From assembly GCF_030272615.1 (NCBI RefSeq), contig NC_081405.1, positions 573,963,252-574,027,251 of the forward strand: a stretch of 64,000 bases of DNA. Reading direction: 5' to 3'. The translations under genes were made by a program, and so were the position numbers. The stretch comes from Cryptomeria japonica (taxonomy: Eukaryota > Streptophyta > Pinopsida > Cupressales > Cupressaceae). Shown piece after piece: positions 44,901 to 61,977 of this stretch. The notes beneath the pieces were generated by a model. That model made no database searches. It was given only the letters and a program-made list of their open reading frames with translations, and was not told the DNA's origin. Numbering within the stretch: position 1 is the stretch's first letter; every line of letters begins with the position of its first letter.

Positions 44901-45934
44901 ATTGGCATAATAAAGGAATCAAGTACATTATGGATATTCTTGAACATGATCACCTTATTAGCTGGGAAGCCCTTAGCACTAAATATGACCTCCCTGCATC
45001 TCATAAGAAGACATACAATATGATTAAAACTGTTTGCGTTCCCTTTAACCTCCCTAAGAACACCCATGTAGACACCCAGAGGTACCTTTCATTCCTATGG
45101 AAGGATGGCTCTACCCTCCCTAAAATCAAAGCCAAATCTATCTAAGCCCTGTTAAACAGTGATCCATCGGTGATTGAGCACGTCAACAAACTATGGTATG
45201 TTAATCTTAGGCCCCACACTTGGCAGCAATCTTTTGTGAAACTCTGGTGATCCCCCATTCCTCCTAAGATTCAGTGCTTCAGATGGAAACTTATGTTGGA
45301 TAGATTACCTATTAGGATATCGGCTGAATATGACCAGTGCTCTGTCTACAGAAAACCTAAGACTGCGCGCCACATCTTCTTCGATTGCCCCTTTGCTAGA
45401 GATATTTGGCTTTTGTTTGGAATTTCTATTGCAAAATTTGTGTTTCCTCTTGATATAGTTACTGGTTTTATTCATGGACTAAGAAAGGATACTAATCTTG
45501 TTTGGCAAATCTTATCTTCGTATATTCTTTGGTTTATTTGGAAACTCAGAAATGAGGAGAAGCTTCAAGGTATTACAAGGGAACGTACTGAGTTTTTTAA
45601 AAAACTCACACATTACAAAATTGTTGTGCAGGTCTATTTTGTGATGAACGTCGAGAGAAATAAGCTACTGCGGTTCCTAAAAGATGGTAGGGCAACCATG
45701 TTTGTTTACGAGATGTAAGATGGGTACAAATGGGCTAGTATCACAGAGAACCAGACCTCCTTCGATAAGGCAGTACAGAAGCTGATAAAGGATCTACAGG
45801 ACAGCAGGCCTCCTCCCTTCAATAGGATTGAGATGTGCTCCCAGATCCTTGCTAGAAAGAAGGTGGTCCGGATGGAAGGCGAACAGGGTTGGACCACATG
45901 GCTGGAGGATCAGGATGAGATCCTCCAATTCTAA
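41962..45934 (+). pseudogene. LINE ORF2 (endonuclease and reverse transcriptase), broken
   Basis: Starts MKYISWNIRGL at 41962. The endonuclease keeps SGDFNMT (about 42370) and LSDHFPI (about 42663), which are mutated in copy 2. RT runs about 43300-44392 with FLVDFEKAYDRVEW (about 43700-43745), SRSIRQGCPLA and QFADDTS (about 44020-44040), all intact. About 70 bp are deleted at 43520, where the IPKEG...WRPITL block of copy 1 is lost. Stops occur at 42118 (FI-stop-RD), 42316, 43446, 43982, 44390 and 44611. The C-terminal zinc-like stretch CSVYRKPKTARHIFFDC is near 45341-45390. It ends TTWLEDQDEILQF, TAA 45932-45934. Confidence 0.9.
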
Positions 45935-46091
45935 TTTATTCTGCTATGCCCCCTCTTTTTGGATAGTTAGATAACTATATATTTTCCTCTGATTGGCAGT
46001 TGAGGCCCTTCTCCCCACTCCCTAGTTTTGTATAAACTCTTTGTCTATATTTTGAACTCTCTTTTTCTAATATAAAAAATCATGTTACAAG

Positions 46092-46944
46092 AAATTTTCA
46101 TATAAACAATCGAAACTTACATATGTTCAAAATAGAAACTTTCATTTTGTAACTAATATTTATCTATACATTTAACCATATAGCTAAATTTGATAAGTTT
46201 CCTTTGTAAAAGATAGAATAAATAGTTATTAAGAGTAATTAGGAAATGTATTGTTTTTTAAAGATAGATTTTATGTTGTAATTAATATTATCTATGCATT
46301 TAACAATATAAGTATGTATCTTAAACTATCTAGGAAAAGCGAAAAAGAATGCCTCAGAGAAATGGTTTGACTTTCTATTCGGATGTGAGCATTATGAAGC
46401 TCCAATTGACAAATTTGGATGAAGAAGAAGAAGATTAATAGCTTCATTTTTTTACAATATTATTGAACAACTAAATGTAATTTTAGTAGTTTTTTTTCCT
46501 AGTATTTAAAATTGGCTAACAATTATGTAATAACTTATTGAACCTACAACAATTACTAGTTTCTATGAAAAATTAAATATTTTCATAGTATATCGAGTCC
46601 TATTATTATTTTAAATTCATCTTGTTTAACTTAGAATGAATTAGTTAAGATATAGTTTTTCATATTTTTCATTTGAATGATCATATTTATTATGATGTGA
46701 TTATTGAAGTTATTTTTATATTCATTTAAAAGTTTTAATTCACTTCTAGGTACTAATTTGTCCTAGTTATATTACTATTTTTTATCAATGATTCATTCAT
46801 TACAATTAATATATATTGCATTCCAATCTTAGCTTAAGAGAATTTGAATTAGACTTTGATTATCACTATAAAGCAAGTATAGTATTTGTAGATAAGTCAT
46901 CATTGAATTTTGATTCAAATTCAATTCAATATTAAATTATCAAA
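46092..46944. other. AT-rich spacer after LINE copy 3
   Basis: No gene seen. It has no counterpart in copy A of the segmental duplication, where about 100 bases occupy the same place. Confidence 0.5.
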
Positions 46945-47570
46945 CAAATCTTCTTATTAAAATATAAAATAAAATAATACAAAATTCTTTCATTTTTATA
47001 AATAATTAATTTTTGAAAGTAAAATTTTCAATCTTAAAAATTTCTTTTAAAATTAATTAGTTTCATATTTTATTTTTATACATGAAAAGACACATATACA
47101 TATATATGAATAAGAAATATATAAAGTATACACAAAAAATTTTAAAACTTTAAAATACAAATGAACTAAAATTTTACTTTTTAAAATTTAAAAACAATAT
47201 ATAACATCAACAAATGTTGCACATATTTTGTCACTATTTCCTTTCATATTTTTTAGATTGAAGTCTTTCTTAAATATATGTTATATATACCTTGTATTAT
47301 ATAAAAATAATTACAAATTGTATATACATGTAAAAATGTTAAAGAAAACTTTTAAATAGATTTTCAACAAGAAATACATACTACATTTATTTACACATTC
47401 TCAAATATGATATGGAAATTTATAATCACTGGGCTTTTACGAAAAACATAGAAAGCAGAAAATTTGTAGCTTCCGATATGTGTACCTTGCATTCAATATC
47501 TTTTCATTATCTAAAAATATTTTTTTAGGTGTATGAAAGACAAAATAGTTATTAGCAATTTTGTTTACTT
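46945..47570. repeat. Segmental-duplication flank, copy B (right side)
   Basis: Aligns with 11465-12000, and more weakly with 26390-26510. Shared phrases are TTCTTATTAAAATATAAAAT, ATGAAAAGACACATA and TTTCAACAAGAAATAC. Non-coding. Confidence 0.75.
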
Positions 47571-48003
47571 ATATGTCCAGGCCAAGCATTTGTATGGGTG
47601 GGAAAAGAGGTAAATGGATATGAACAAAGTCATTAGTAATATTTTAATGTAAATATATATTGATATATAAATATATGTAAAAATATATAATTTTTTATGT
47701 CACTTACCTATACATCACACATATCTATGAACATCACATTCTCTCATTTATATGGCTATGGAATTTTCCATTCAAATTTAAAAATATGAAATTTAAAGTT
47801 TACATAATTTTCACATATAATCTTCTTAACAAAGATGAACTATACACATTTTACATAACCTATGGTTATGTTCATTTGTTTAAATGTATTTAATTCATTT
47901 ATTTTTCACATACATTATTTTACTAGTTATATTTTCATATCATTCAAATTACAAACTTCTATTAGAGTGCTAAAAAGAATCTAAATGCATGACTAAGCAA
48001 TGA

Positions 48004-48043
<40 letters not shown>

Positions 48044-49249
48044 TTGTTCATTTCAGATAACATGTCTATTTGTGACATTCCAACAATTCCACCTAAGTAT
48101 TCATATACCATTTGTTTTTAGATGAAAAAATAAAATAAATTAAGTTAAATCAACTGAAGAGAAAATAAATTATTACATATTTTAGAAATCCATAGTATTG
48201 CCACACACACTGCAATGAAAATAAATCATTGTATTTCCATTTTCCCATAAAGATTTGAAACACAAATCATATAATCATATTATAAATATTTTTCAAATTA
48301 TAATGAAGGTTTTGTCCACTTTGTGCTATAACTTTGTCCTATAGTTCTTAAATTTTAAATATGATTTATTTTAATACTTCAAAATAATTTTAAAATAAAT
48401 ATATTATAAATGGTGTGATAATGCTTTAGAACGAAAACTTCTTATGCTCAATTGTGATTTAATTGATAGTATTAAAGAAAAGGGAAACTAAGAGTCAAAT
48501 CAATATTGTTGAGCTATATGCATGAAAAATTTATGTTCAAAATAATACTGATGAATAATAGTGACCATGTCTCAGCTTTGCATGAAGCAGGAAGTTTGTC
48601 TACTTGGCATTTATGGAGGACGCTCTTGAAATTGGAGACTTAGTGCAAACGTTATTTTATTAATATTCTCAAAAACTTTGGACTTGTCAAAGGAAAAAAA
48701 CATAATGTATACCAAATGTAGTGGCCTTAATTGATAAATGGGACAATAAAATAACTAAGTTTTCGTATTGCAAAAGCCCAATCAATTTTACAGATTTGTT
48801 CAAAAAAATGAGTCAACCATGGAAAGAGAGAAGTTCTAACAAACCTAATTTTATCCAACTATCGTTTTAAATTTGTGTTTTTCCATAATGTATGGAGCCA
48901 CATCAGTACTATAATCTGGTCCAATTATCAATCTCCATCCACATTTTATCCTTATGCATATGATATATATGTAGATTTGATTTCTAAACCTATGACATGA
49001 GGCCATTACAGTATACGAACTAGATTGATATCAATATGAATATTTTAAAAATGTTCATTCTTTCAATTTGCGTAGCATTAGTTCAACAAAGCATAATAAA
49101 CATGAAAATGTATAACATGTATAAAGAAAAATTGGGACATTGATTAAAGAATATTAAATTATTCACAAACATATAAACAAAAAATATTTTGTATATCAAA
49201 GCCAATTATGAATAAAAAATATTGGTTAATAAAAATATATTAAAACTAT
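47571..49249. other. AT-rich spacer with a possible LINE fossil
   Basis: A (TA) run occupies 48007-48039. At about 48731-48800 the plus strand reads LIDKWDNKITKFSYC, recalling the KLNKWDNRVLSL stretch of the LINEs, so an old LINE remnant is possible. Nothing else recognisable. Confidence 0.35.
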
Positions 49250-50010
49250 AATCACAAACCTACTAAAGCTCTCAACCAAATTGAACCCAAACCTCAAATT
49301 GTAGCCTAATCCATACACTAAACCTAATAAAACCCTAAGCATAAACCAAATGAACCCCTATTGGAACCTTAATCTTATATACAACTCAACCCTATTCTTA
49401 AAGAAAATTAAACCCAAATATTGAACCAAATTTAACCTTAGGAAATTGAACTATAAACCTAATACTAAACCAAAATAAACCCTAACTTTAAATCATATTG
49501 AACCCTAACACTAAACCAAATAAAATGCCAACTATAAAACTAATTGAATTATAAATCAAATTAATCTCTAACCCTATACCAAATATAACCTTAACCCTAA
49601 ACTTAACCTTAACCATGGCCTTAACCAAAACACTAACCCTATACAAAATTCAATCTTAACCCTATATTGAATTCAACCCAAACCTTTCAACAAATTAAAA
49701 TTTAACCCTAAAACTAAACCAAACTAAATCTTAACCTTAAAACTAAGCTAAAGTGAAACTTAAAAATGTTTCTAATTAAATTTACTCTACTATATGCATA
49801 TTAAATAACATATATAATTAGATACCCTAATCCTATAACTTGACCAAATTAAACCCTTATTGTAAAACCTACAAACCAAATTGAATATTAACTATAACCA
49901 TACATGAAATTCAATTCTAACCCTTATCCTAATTAAACACTAAGCAACCTAATCCTAAATAAACACTAAATAATATTGAACCCTGCTCCTAAATCAATAG
50001 TAAACCAAAT
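49250..50010. repeat. Minisatellite of CCCTAA mixed with CCAAATTGAA
   Basis: Imperfect units of the form AAACCAAATTGAACCCTAA. Related to, but distinct from, the array at 36.5-39.4 kb, which lacks the CCAAATTGAA part. Non-coding. Confidence 0.75.
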
Positions 50011-50656
50011 TGAATTGAGACCGAATTCATTTTTCTTATTGTGTTTCATATGTAACATTGAATTAATATTATTAGTTTCATTTTTTATTTTTACTTATTA
50101 AATTATAATGTTTATTTTGTTTTCTTATATATTGCTAGCTAACTCTCTTTTACATTGTCAAAATTTTGTGGCTCTCTTGCAGTGAGGAACAACAATATTT
50201 TTTTAAAATTTGAGACATTGATCTATTGAGATTTTACCCACATCTCAAAAGTGTTTACATGAGGGAGAAAATAATTTGATTTTAGTAATTGCATAGCCTA
50301 TTTGATTTCTAATATGTAGATATAATTTGTGTTCTTCTATGTAGTTTTATTGTGATTTTACCAACATTCCAAAAGTGTTTACATATTCATATTCTTACTT
50401 TTAAGGTGAAAATAATTTAATTTTAGTAATTGCATAGTTTATTTGATTTCTAATATTTAGATATAATTTGTGTTCTTTTATGTAGTTTTTTGATTGTATA
50501 TAATAGCCATTTTTTGAATTTAATAACTAAATTCAAGATTATTATTTTAAAGTTTGTTAGGCATCAAAACTTTGTCTATCTATTAAATAATCAAAGGGAA
50601 TTAATTTTTATAAATTTTCAATATACTACTTCTTTATATAATTAAATTAATTATAA
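50011..50656. other. AT-rich spacer with a ~125-bp tandem duplication
   Basis: About 125 bases at 50228-50350 recur at 50352-50490. Shared phrases are AAAAGTGTTTACAT, TTTTAGTAATTGCATAG and AGATATAATTTGTGTTCTT. Non-coding. Confidence 0.7.
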
Positions 50657-51654
50657 GGGTGAACTCACAAAGCTGGTTCCCACTTTTTGGTACGTCCTGA
50701 TTTTTGCTGAAATCATACATTTTTTAAAAAATATAATGATTTAAGCTTTAAAAGGTCCCATTTTAAGTAATTAATTGAAGAGAGTTAAATCAAAGGCTCT
50801 TAGATCAAAATTTCTTAGATAGAACCTCTCTACTTCTAAATCATACTTGCAATGGAGTCTCCTTTGCCTCTATCAAATGCTGATAAAAAACCAATTTTAC
50901 ATTAGCTTTTGGGGGGTCAAATTAATTCATTTAAAAGTTTTTTTTTTAAAAGTATTTAGTCCTTATTATAAGCTTTCCAAATAGTATAACTTTTAATATA
51001 TTTAATTTCATTAATATAATTTTATTTTATTTCTTATGAATGTAGGTTTTTCACTGAACTTGAACTTCTTTGTTCAATGCATTGGGAAAAATAGTAAACT
51101 AATTCAAAAAAAATCTGAAAAATATCTATGCCCTAGGTATTGATGTTTTCTTTCTAACCAAAAAAAGAAAATTCAATTTTGATATATATAAAACAAGTTA
51201 TGTGTTCAAATGTACACCTATATCTAAATTATAATTAGTCAAACTTCAAAACTTAATAAAATGAAAAATATTCAACATATCACTATCAAACCAACTGCAT
51301 GCCCTAGGTATTGATGTTACAAACCAAAATTCAAAAGAATTAAGTATTTATCATTTATAGAAAAAAAATTATGCATTTCGGGATACACATCACTCTTAAA
51401 AAATGTTGTTTGCTGTAAAAATTTACTTTTTGAGGGAGATGGAAACATCAATAAAAATTTATTAAAACAAATTTGAAAAAAATATATTTAGAATCTACAA
51501 ACAAGATGTTAAAAATCACTAGTTTATATCATCTTCAAATTCTTAATGGTTTAAAAGTTATAGGTCTCGGAAAGTGAAGGTTTTTTTCAAAATATTCATA
51601 TAAGTGTCAAAGCTGGTCAAAAAGTGGGAACCAGTATTGTGAGTTCACCCATAA
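50653..51654. mobile_element. 994-bp terminal-inverted-repeat element (non-autonomous DNA transposon)
   Basis: Element 50657-51650. The ends are inverted repeats of about 34 bp starting GGGTGAACTCACAA and continuing CTGGTTCCCACTTTTTG, with about two mismatches. ATAA occurs directly on both sides (50653-50656, 51651-51654), a possible target duplication; TAA with a shift is also possible. The inside is AT-rich, with the phrase GCCCTAGGTATTGATGTT twice (about 51130 and 51301). No transposase. The GGG-start end and a TAA-like target would suit PIF/Harbinger, but this is uncertain. Confidence 0.8.
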
Positions 51655-51939
51655 ATTAATTATTTATTTTTTTAAATATATTCTATTTTATGATTTATTT
51701 ATTCAAGATTAGTTTCTAAATGTTAGTTAGGAAGGAAAACCTTTTCCCTCTATTAAATAATTAAAAGAGAATTATGTTTTAATAGTGTCTCTTATATATA
51801 TAATTAATGTAAATATAAATTTATTTCTAATTTTTTAAATATTATAGATTTATTTTTTAATATATATTTTACAATAAAAAATCATGAGTTATATTATAAT
51901 GTAAATAATGTGGGCCCAAATAGTAGCTCTATTTTAACA
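51655..51939. other. AT-rich spacer
   Basis: No gene or recognisable repeat seen between the inverted-repeat element and the next minisatellite. Confidence 0.4.
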
Positions 51940-53751
51940 CTTTATGTAACCATAATTGAATATTAATTTAATTGAACACAAAATCAAATTAAAGCCTAAC
52001 CTAAAATTCAATTAAACATCAAACCAAATCCAACCCTAACCCTAATAATAAACCAAAATGAACTCGAATTTTAAACCTAATTAAAACTAACCCTAACCAT
52101 ATACCACATTGAAGCTAAATCCTAAACTAGGTTTCACCCTAACCCCAACATTAATCCAAATGGATCACTATCAATAAGCCAAATTGATGTTTAATCCTAA
52201 ACCAATTTGAACAAGTTACACCAAATTCAACCAAATTAAACCCAAATATTCAACAAAATTCAATGAATCCGAATCATATAAACATTATACCAAATTGAAT
52301 GACAATGCTAAAAAAATATATCCTAAAACAAACACTAAACCATTTTGAACCCCTAAACCCTAAACCCTAAACCTAATTAAATGAAATGATAAATAAAATT
52401 GAACTCTAACTCTAAACGTAACCTCTATTTAACCCTAGTCCTAACATTAAAATAAATGGAGTCCTATACAAAATTAAATGCTAACCCTATACTAGATTGA
52501 AGTAAAACCCTAAAGGAAATTAATACCATAACCATAAAACTAAACCAAATTATATCATAATTGAATAGTAAACCAAATTGGACCATAACTCTAAACACAA
52601 TGGAATGCTTACACTAAACTAAATTGAGCCCTATACTAAATTTAACCCTATACCTAATTAAACCCTAACCATGTACTAAATTAAATCAATCAAAGCCATA
52701 AACTAAATTATAGCATAACTATAAAACTAAACCAAGTTACACTCCATCCCTAAACCAAACTGAATACTATACCAAATGAACACTAACCCTATACCAAATT
52801 GAAACAAAGCCATAAGACAAATTCAATTTAACCATGATACTAATTGAAAGTGAACCCTAAACCTCAACCTAATTGAAAATAAAACTAAATTGAATCCTAA
52901 GTCTAAACCAAATCCAAGCCAAATTTTAAATTAAATTGAACCCTAAACCTAATAGTAAACCAAATTGAACCCTAAACATAGCACTAACCCAAGTTAAATT
53001 GTAACCCTAAACCTTATTAAAGCCTTATCCTAATATTTAAAACCTAACACTAAATCAAATTGAACACTAAACCTAAACCTATCTAAAACATCAATTGTAA
53101 ATTGACAGTAAAATTGAAACCAAAATGAATATTAATCATAAACATAAATTGAATTCAATCCTAACCCTTATCCTAATTTAACACTAGCTACATTAAACCC
53201 TAATATTCAATAAACACTAACGTTGATTGAATCCTAATCCTAAATTAATGGGGATTAAATTGAAACCAAATTAAATCCTGACCCTTATCCTAATGAAATA
53301 GTAACTAGATTGAAACCTAATCTTAAATAAACACTAAATCAAATTAAAAACCTAATCCTAAACTTTCACTAATCTGTATTGAATTAAAATCAAATTGAAT
53401 ATTAATTGTACCATAAACCAAATTAAATCCTAACACTTATCCTAATTAAACACTAATTAGATTGAACCCTAAGCTTAAATAAACACTAAACCAAATTGAA
53501 CCCTAATCCTAAAGAAATACTAAACTAGATTTAATTGAAACCACATTGAATATTAGTTCTATAACCATAAATCATCCCATTAATCAAAACTATAACCATA
53601 AACCAAATTAAATCCAAACTCTTATCTTGATTAAACAATAACTAGATTCAACCCTAATATAAAATTTACACTAAACCAAATTTAACCCTAATAAATAAAC
53701 ACTAAACTAGATTGAATTGTAACCTTAAATAAATTTTTACCCTAGCCTTAA
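51940..53751. repeat. CCCTAA / CCAAATTGAA minisatellite, main block
   Basis: About 1.8 kb of imperfect units such as AAACCAAATTGAACCCTAA and CTAATCCTAAATAAACACTAAA. It is the same family as 49250-50010 and continues after the insertion at 53767 up to 54503. Non-coding. Confidence 0.8.
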
Positions 53752-54336
53752 CACTAAATCAAGTTGGATGTGGAAACTATGAAGGTTAACCAAGAGCACA
53801 AAATTGAGAAGCTAGAAGAGGATGTGAGTGAGATCAAGGAAAACCTGAACAATCTAGTGGAAATCAATAGGTAGACAATGAAAAATAGTGTTGGTGATTT
53901 GGGAAAGATTAATTCCATGAAGACTGATTATAGAACCAGGACCATTGCCAGTGACCCTCCCATGGGAGAAAAGAAAAAAAAGATTGCTTCGGAGGGTGGA
54001 AAGAGTGCTACAGTTGGGAAGATTAGGTCGGGTCAGTCTACTTGAACCAGGAGCAAAAGCCAAGACCAGGGAACCTCCAGATTCATCATGGAGGACGTGG
54101 AGAAGATTAATAGGAGTATTATTAAGAAAAATACTGAATTGATGCACTCTCTTAGTTGAGTGTGTGGTCCTATTTTTTGGTTCAACTTTTTTTTTGGCTG
54201 TCGGTCTGTGTGGGGCTTGTCCCCTATTCTGCTTACTTTTTCAATTTGGTTGGCTGTTGGCCTTGGTCTATAATACTTTGTGTTTCAGGTCCTTATAAAA
54301 TGTGTTTATCTATATCAAAACCACTAAATCAAATTG
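53752..54336 (+). mobile_element. Short 3'-end copy of the unknown-ORF retroelement, ~15-bp target duplication
   Basis: Element 53767-54321 matches 31450-31990: the coiled-coil region (VNQEHKIEKLEEDVSEIKEN), the tail ending ELMHSLS, and the 3' UTR (GGGGCTTGTCCCCTATTCTG) down to TATATCAAAA. CACTAAATCAAGTTG (53752-53766) and CACTAAATCAAATTG (54322-54336) flank it. The minisatellite itself contains similar words, so the duplication is probable rather than certain. One stop follows VEINR. Confidence 0.75.
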
Positions 54337-54503
54337 AACCCTAACCTTCAACTAAATTTCAAACCCTAATCCAGAAACTAAACCAAATTGACACCAAACA
54401 CTAAACAAAAACTAACTATAACACTAAAGAAAATGAAACCCTAAGACTAACACTAAACCAAAACAAACCCTAATACTAAAATAAATGAAACCCTGACCCT
54501 AAC
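54337..54503. repeat. End of the CCCTAA minisatellite
   Basis: Same units as before 53752. The block is cut at 54503 by the start of the long LTR. Confidence 0.7.
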
Positions 54504-58701
<4,198 letters not shown>

Positions 58702-58703
58702 CT

Positions 58704-58715
58704 TGGTATCAGAGC
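58704..58715 (+). other. Primer-binding site for initiator Met tRNA
   Basis: TGGTATCAGAGC, a perfect primer-site word, two bases after the LTR end ACTACA. Confidence 0.9.
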
Positions 58716-60377
58716 ACAAGTTGCAACATTGGGATATTTGGTCAAAGTACATTTCCCTTAGTTTTGTTTGGTGTGATGTCTTAGTAAGTCATTAACTCTG
58801 TTTCTTGTCTTCCTTGATATGCAATTAAAGAATGATACTTTATGATGAATGTTGTACCAATTAACAACAACTGCGTATTTTGTGAAGCAGATATTGTATG
58901 CATGAGATCTTGTTTGTATAGAACTCATTTTGTTGTCTAGACCTAGGTTTCCAAGTTATGTTTAATAAATTTTGAAAATGTTATGGAATATTATATTAGT
59001 GTTCCTTATCAAAAGTAACTAGATAACATTTGGTTGTGGTTGCAATGTTCGATAAAGATTGTGTACTTAGAAAATTTAATTATCCTTGTATGACCTTCCT
59101 TGATTTGGTATATATATGCATTAATCAATAGAATGATATCTCACCCTCTTTTTCCCTTCTCTATGTCTAGATGTTTTATTAATGGATATGCAACTTGGGA
59201 ATATAGTAGACTAGTATATTTAATGAGAATTGTTTGTTTAGAATAAAATATCGTGTTGGGAAAAACAAGTTATTGTATTATATTAATGATCCTTTTAATA
59301 TAGAATATTGAGTTAAATGTCATTTTCATTGATATTATTTTAAAAGGGTGTATGTGAAAATTGAATCATTCTTTCATGTCCTTATAGAATTGGGTAATGA
59401 TTGACCTAAACCTTGTAAAGAATCTATATGCTTTTGATGAAACACGAATGTTGTAGTTGATAAGTAAATATGAAAGGCAATGGTGTTATCTTTTTCCTTT
59501 GCAAATGGAATTTGGAAATAATGTGCTCACCTGAGAGATCTAGTACAAATAATAATTGTTGTCATGCTATTATTTGATGGAAATCCCTTGGATATTGCTG
59601 AAATATTTCTGAGAATGGCTGATTAGAGTTATTTACTCTAAAGGGAACTATAAATAATTGGAGTACTTGTATCTAGCAAAAAATATTATACAATTATTCA
59701 TATGGGGAAATGCAATAAAGACCTTCCTTGAGTAGATGATAGTGTTACTAAAAAGTACTTCCTGTAAATGTGAATAAACTAGTACCAATTTTTACATTGT
59801 GTATTGTGAGAAACCAGTGCTTGTTTTGTGTGCCCATGGGATAGAGAAGTAATCAACCATGGAGGGTATTTTTACTTATGGGTATGGGAATACCATACTA
59901 TTTATGTTTTGTTTCATATTTGTTACCCTACTGAGTGCCAACCTACGAGTTGTTGACAATTCAGTATGTGAAGGAGTAGTATCAAAAGTCACCATTCCTC
60001 AAATAGTATGGATCGACGTATGAATAATGGAGGTTCAAAGCGACTTTAGCTTCTCTAATTCGAGGAAAAATATGGATATACAACGAAACTATATTAAAGG
60101 TGTTATCAATGCTTTCCCTTTTTGATGAACCAACTTATATGGTATATATGTGCCAGCTTGATCCCCACTATTATTGAGCATCTTGATGGCAGTTCTTGAG
60201 CATAGTGATGGTATGTCTTGGAGGATATTTTACCTTGTCTACATGAAAGACATGTTATTTCCATGTTGTTATGAGACATTTGATTTTTGCGTGTCTTTTC
60301 TGTGAGGTACACTACTATGCGGGATACGTCCATTGCATGTCCTCTCTGCTTGGAGTATTGCCATGCCATGTTGAGAC
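58716..60377 (+). other. Leader/internal region of the long-LTR element, no coding seen
   Basis: About 1.7 kb with no gag-like frame on the plus strand. It is either a long untranslated leader, with gag lying beyond the nested element, or the inside of a non-coding LARD-type element. It ends where the minus-strand element inserts; GAGAC (60373-60377) is the candidate left target duplication. Confidence 0.5.
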
Positions 60378-61758
60378 TGTTAGTCCCAACTGGTGCTGAG
60401 AGGGGAGGGGTGAATCAACAGTTTACTAGTTTTGCTCAATTAATACTTTAACTTAAGTTATCACTAGCTTAAAATTCATCAATATAAATAACAATTGCAA
60501 AAGAATGACCATGCATGAAAAGAAACAGAGTGACACCAAGATTTATCTCATGGAAACCCAAATGGGAGAAAACCATGGTGTGAGTAGGAACTCAGAAGAT
60601 TTGTACTCTTCTTTATTATGCATGGTGAAGAGCCATTCTTGTTAGGAGATTACAAAGACACTATTTGGTGGCACCAAATTAAGGGATTTTGTCTAAGGCC
60701 TGTTAGTGCCTTTACCCTGTTAAATGTAGCCTTATCAAAAGGTCTTAAATTCATCAGTTAAGATGACATCCAATTAAGGAAATTTTACAGTGGGACCTGT
60801 TAAAGTCCACCCTATTAAGTGATTTTAGTTGCAATGGTTAGAGAGAAATATAAATATGATCTGCTAGAGTGGCTATTGATTAGCTTGATCAGATCACACT
60901 AAAGAATAACACTATATCTATATCGGTTGTCTCTGTTCATCACAACACTGATTTCTTGAATGAACCTTCAACTCTGCCCTCTGTTGATTTGTTGATCCTT
61001 GAATTCCATTGTGCTGATCCTCTATCACCTGGATCGAGACTTTGTTGAACTCCACTCTACCAGTCCTCTATCACTTGGATCACCACTCTATTAAAATCCA
61101 CTCTACCGGTCCCTTGTCGCTCGGCTCTGCACTCTCTTAAACTCCCCCTGTGAACACTTTTACTTTTTCTCCATTCACCTTGACAAAAACCCTCTTAAGA
61201 ATTAATTACATGAATTTATTGACCGTACAGTCTGTTGCCAACTTTCCCTCCAAAACATTCCACTCAAAATTTTGTTATCATGACTTAAATCACGCCCCTG
61301 AGATCATTGTAGGAATCTCTGTCAAGACAGTCAAACATGCCAATAAGTCCACCGATTGACTGGAGCAGACTCATAGTTTAACTGAATGTTAACTAAACGT
61401 TACCAGTCTGTCGGTTATAGACTCTTCTAGTGTACCAATCAAAAATTTGTCTAGTTGGTTTCCTCCTGTATATTAGTCTTTTCTTTGCTTAGTCGGTGGA
61501 CCTCTTCTATGCCGGTCTACTCACCGCTACCTAGTCTAGTCACTGCTTGCCGGTCTACTCACTGCTTGCTGGTCTACTTACTGCTTGTTGGTCTACTTGT
61601 TGTTTTTTGGTTTACTCACTACTCACTGCTACCCAGTCTACTTACTGCTTGCCAGTATACTTACTACTAATAGACTATGAAGACTTAAGAGATGATGCTA
61701 CCAATAATGACAACCATATCATTCACCGGTCATACAAAACTACATCAGAATGCCAACA
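60378..61758 (-). repeat. 3' LTR of the nested element (1381 bp)
   Basis: In element orientation it starts TGTTGGCATT and ends GGGACTAACA. It contains a 19-20-bp tandem array built on GGTCTACTCACTGCTTGC (about 61515-61660) and a twofold repeat around CTCCACTCTACC.GTCC (about 61045-61110). The polypurine tract at its start fixes the inner border; the outer border rests on the TG...CA ends. Confidence 0.78.
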
Positions 61759-61977
61759 AACTCCCCCTTTAGTATTGGTGGCAAATGCTACAAAGCGCTA
61801 CAAAATTGTGTCGGTTCTAGCCCCTGTAACTTGTAACTCACACTATTCAAGACTTCAAAATTCCCCCTTTTTCTATAAATAGCAAAGACTATCCAAAATA
61901 ATTTGTCAAAATAAAGAAAAAATCTCTTTGAACTTTTCTTGAGCCACTTTCAAGGAAGATTCCCGTGAAGATTGAAC

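Larger units (their letters stand above)
40262..46091 (+). mobile_element. Near-full-length L1-type LINE with 14-bp target duplication
   Basis: Element 40276-46077, flanked by AATCATGTTACAAG at 40262-40275 and 46078-46091. It has both ORFs, a 19-base leader, a 3' UTR of about 143 bp and a short A-rich end (TAATATAAAAA). The direct flanking duplication is the signature of target-primed reverse transcription. Stops, frameshifts and a deletion in RT make it inactive. It shares ORF content with copies 1 and 2. Confidence 0.95.
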
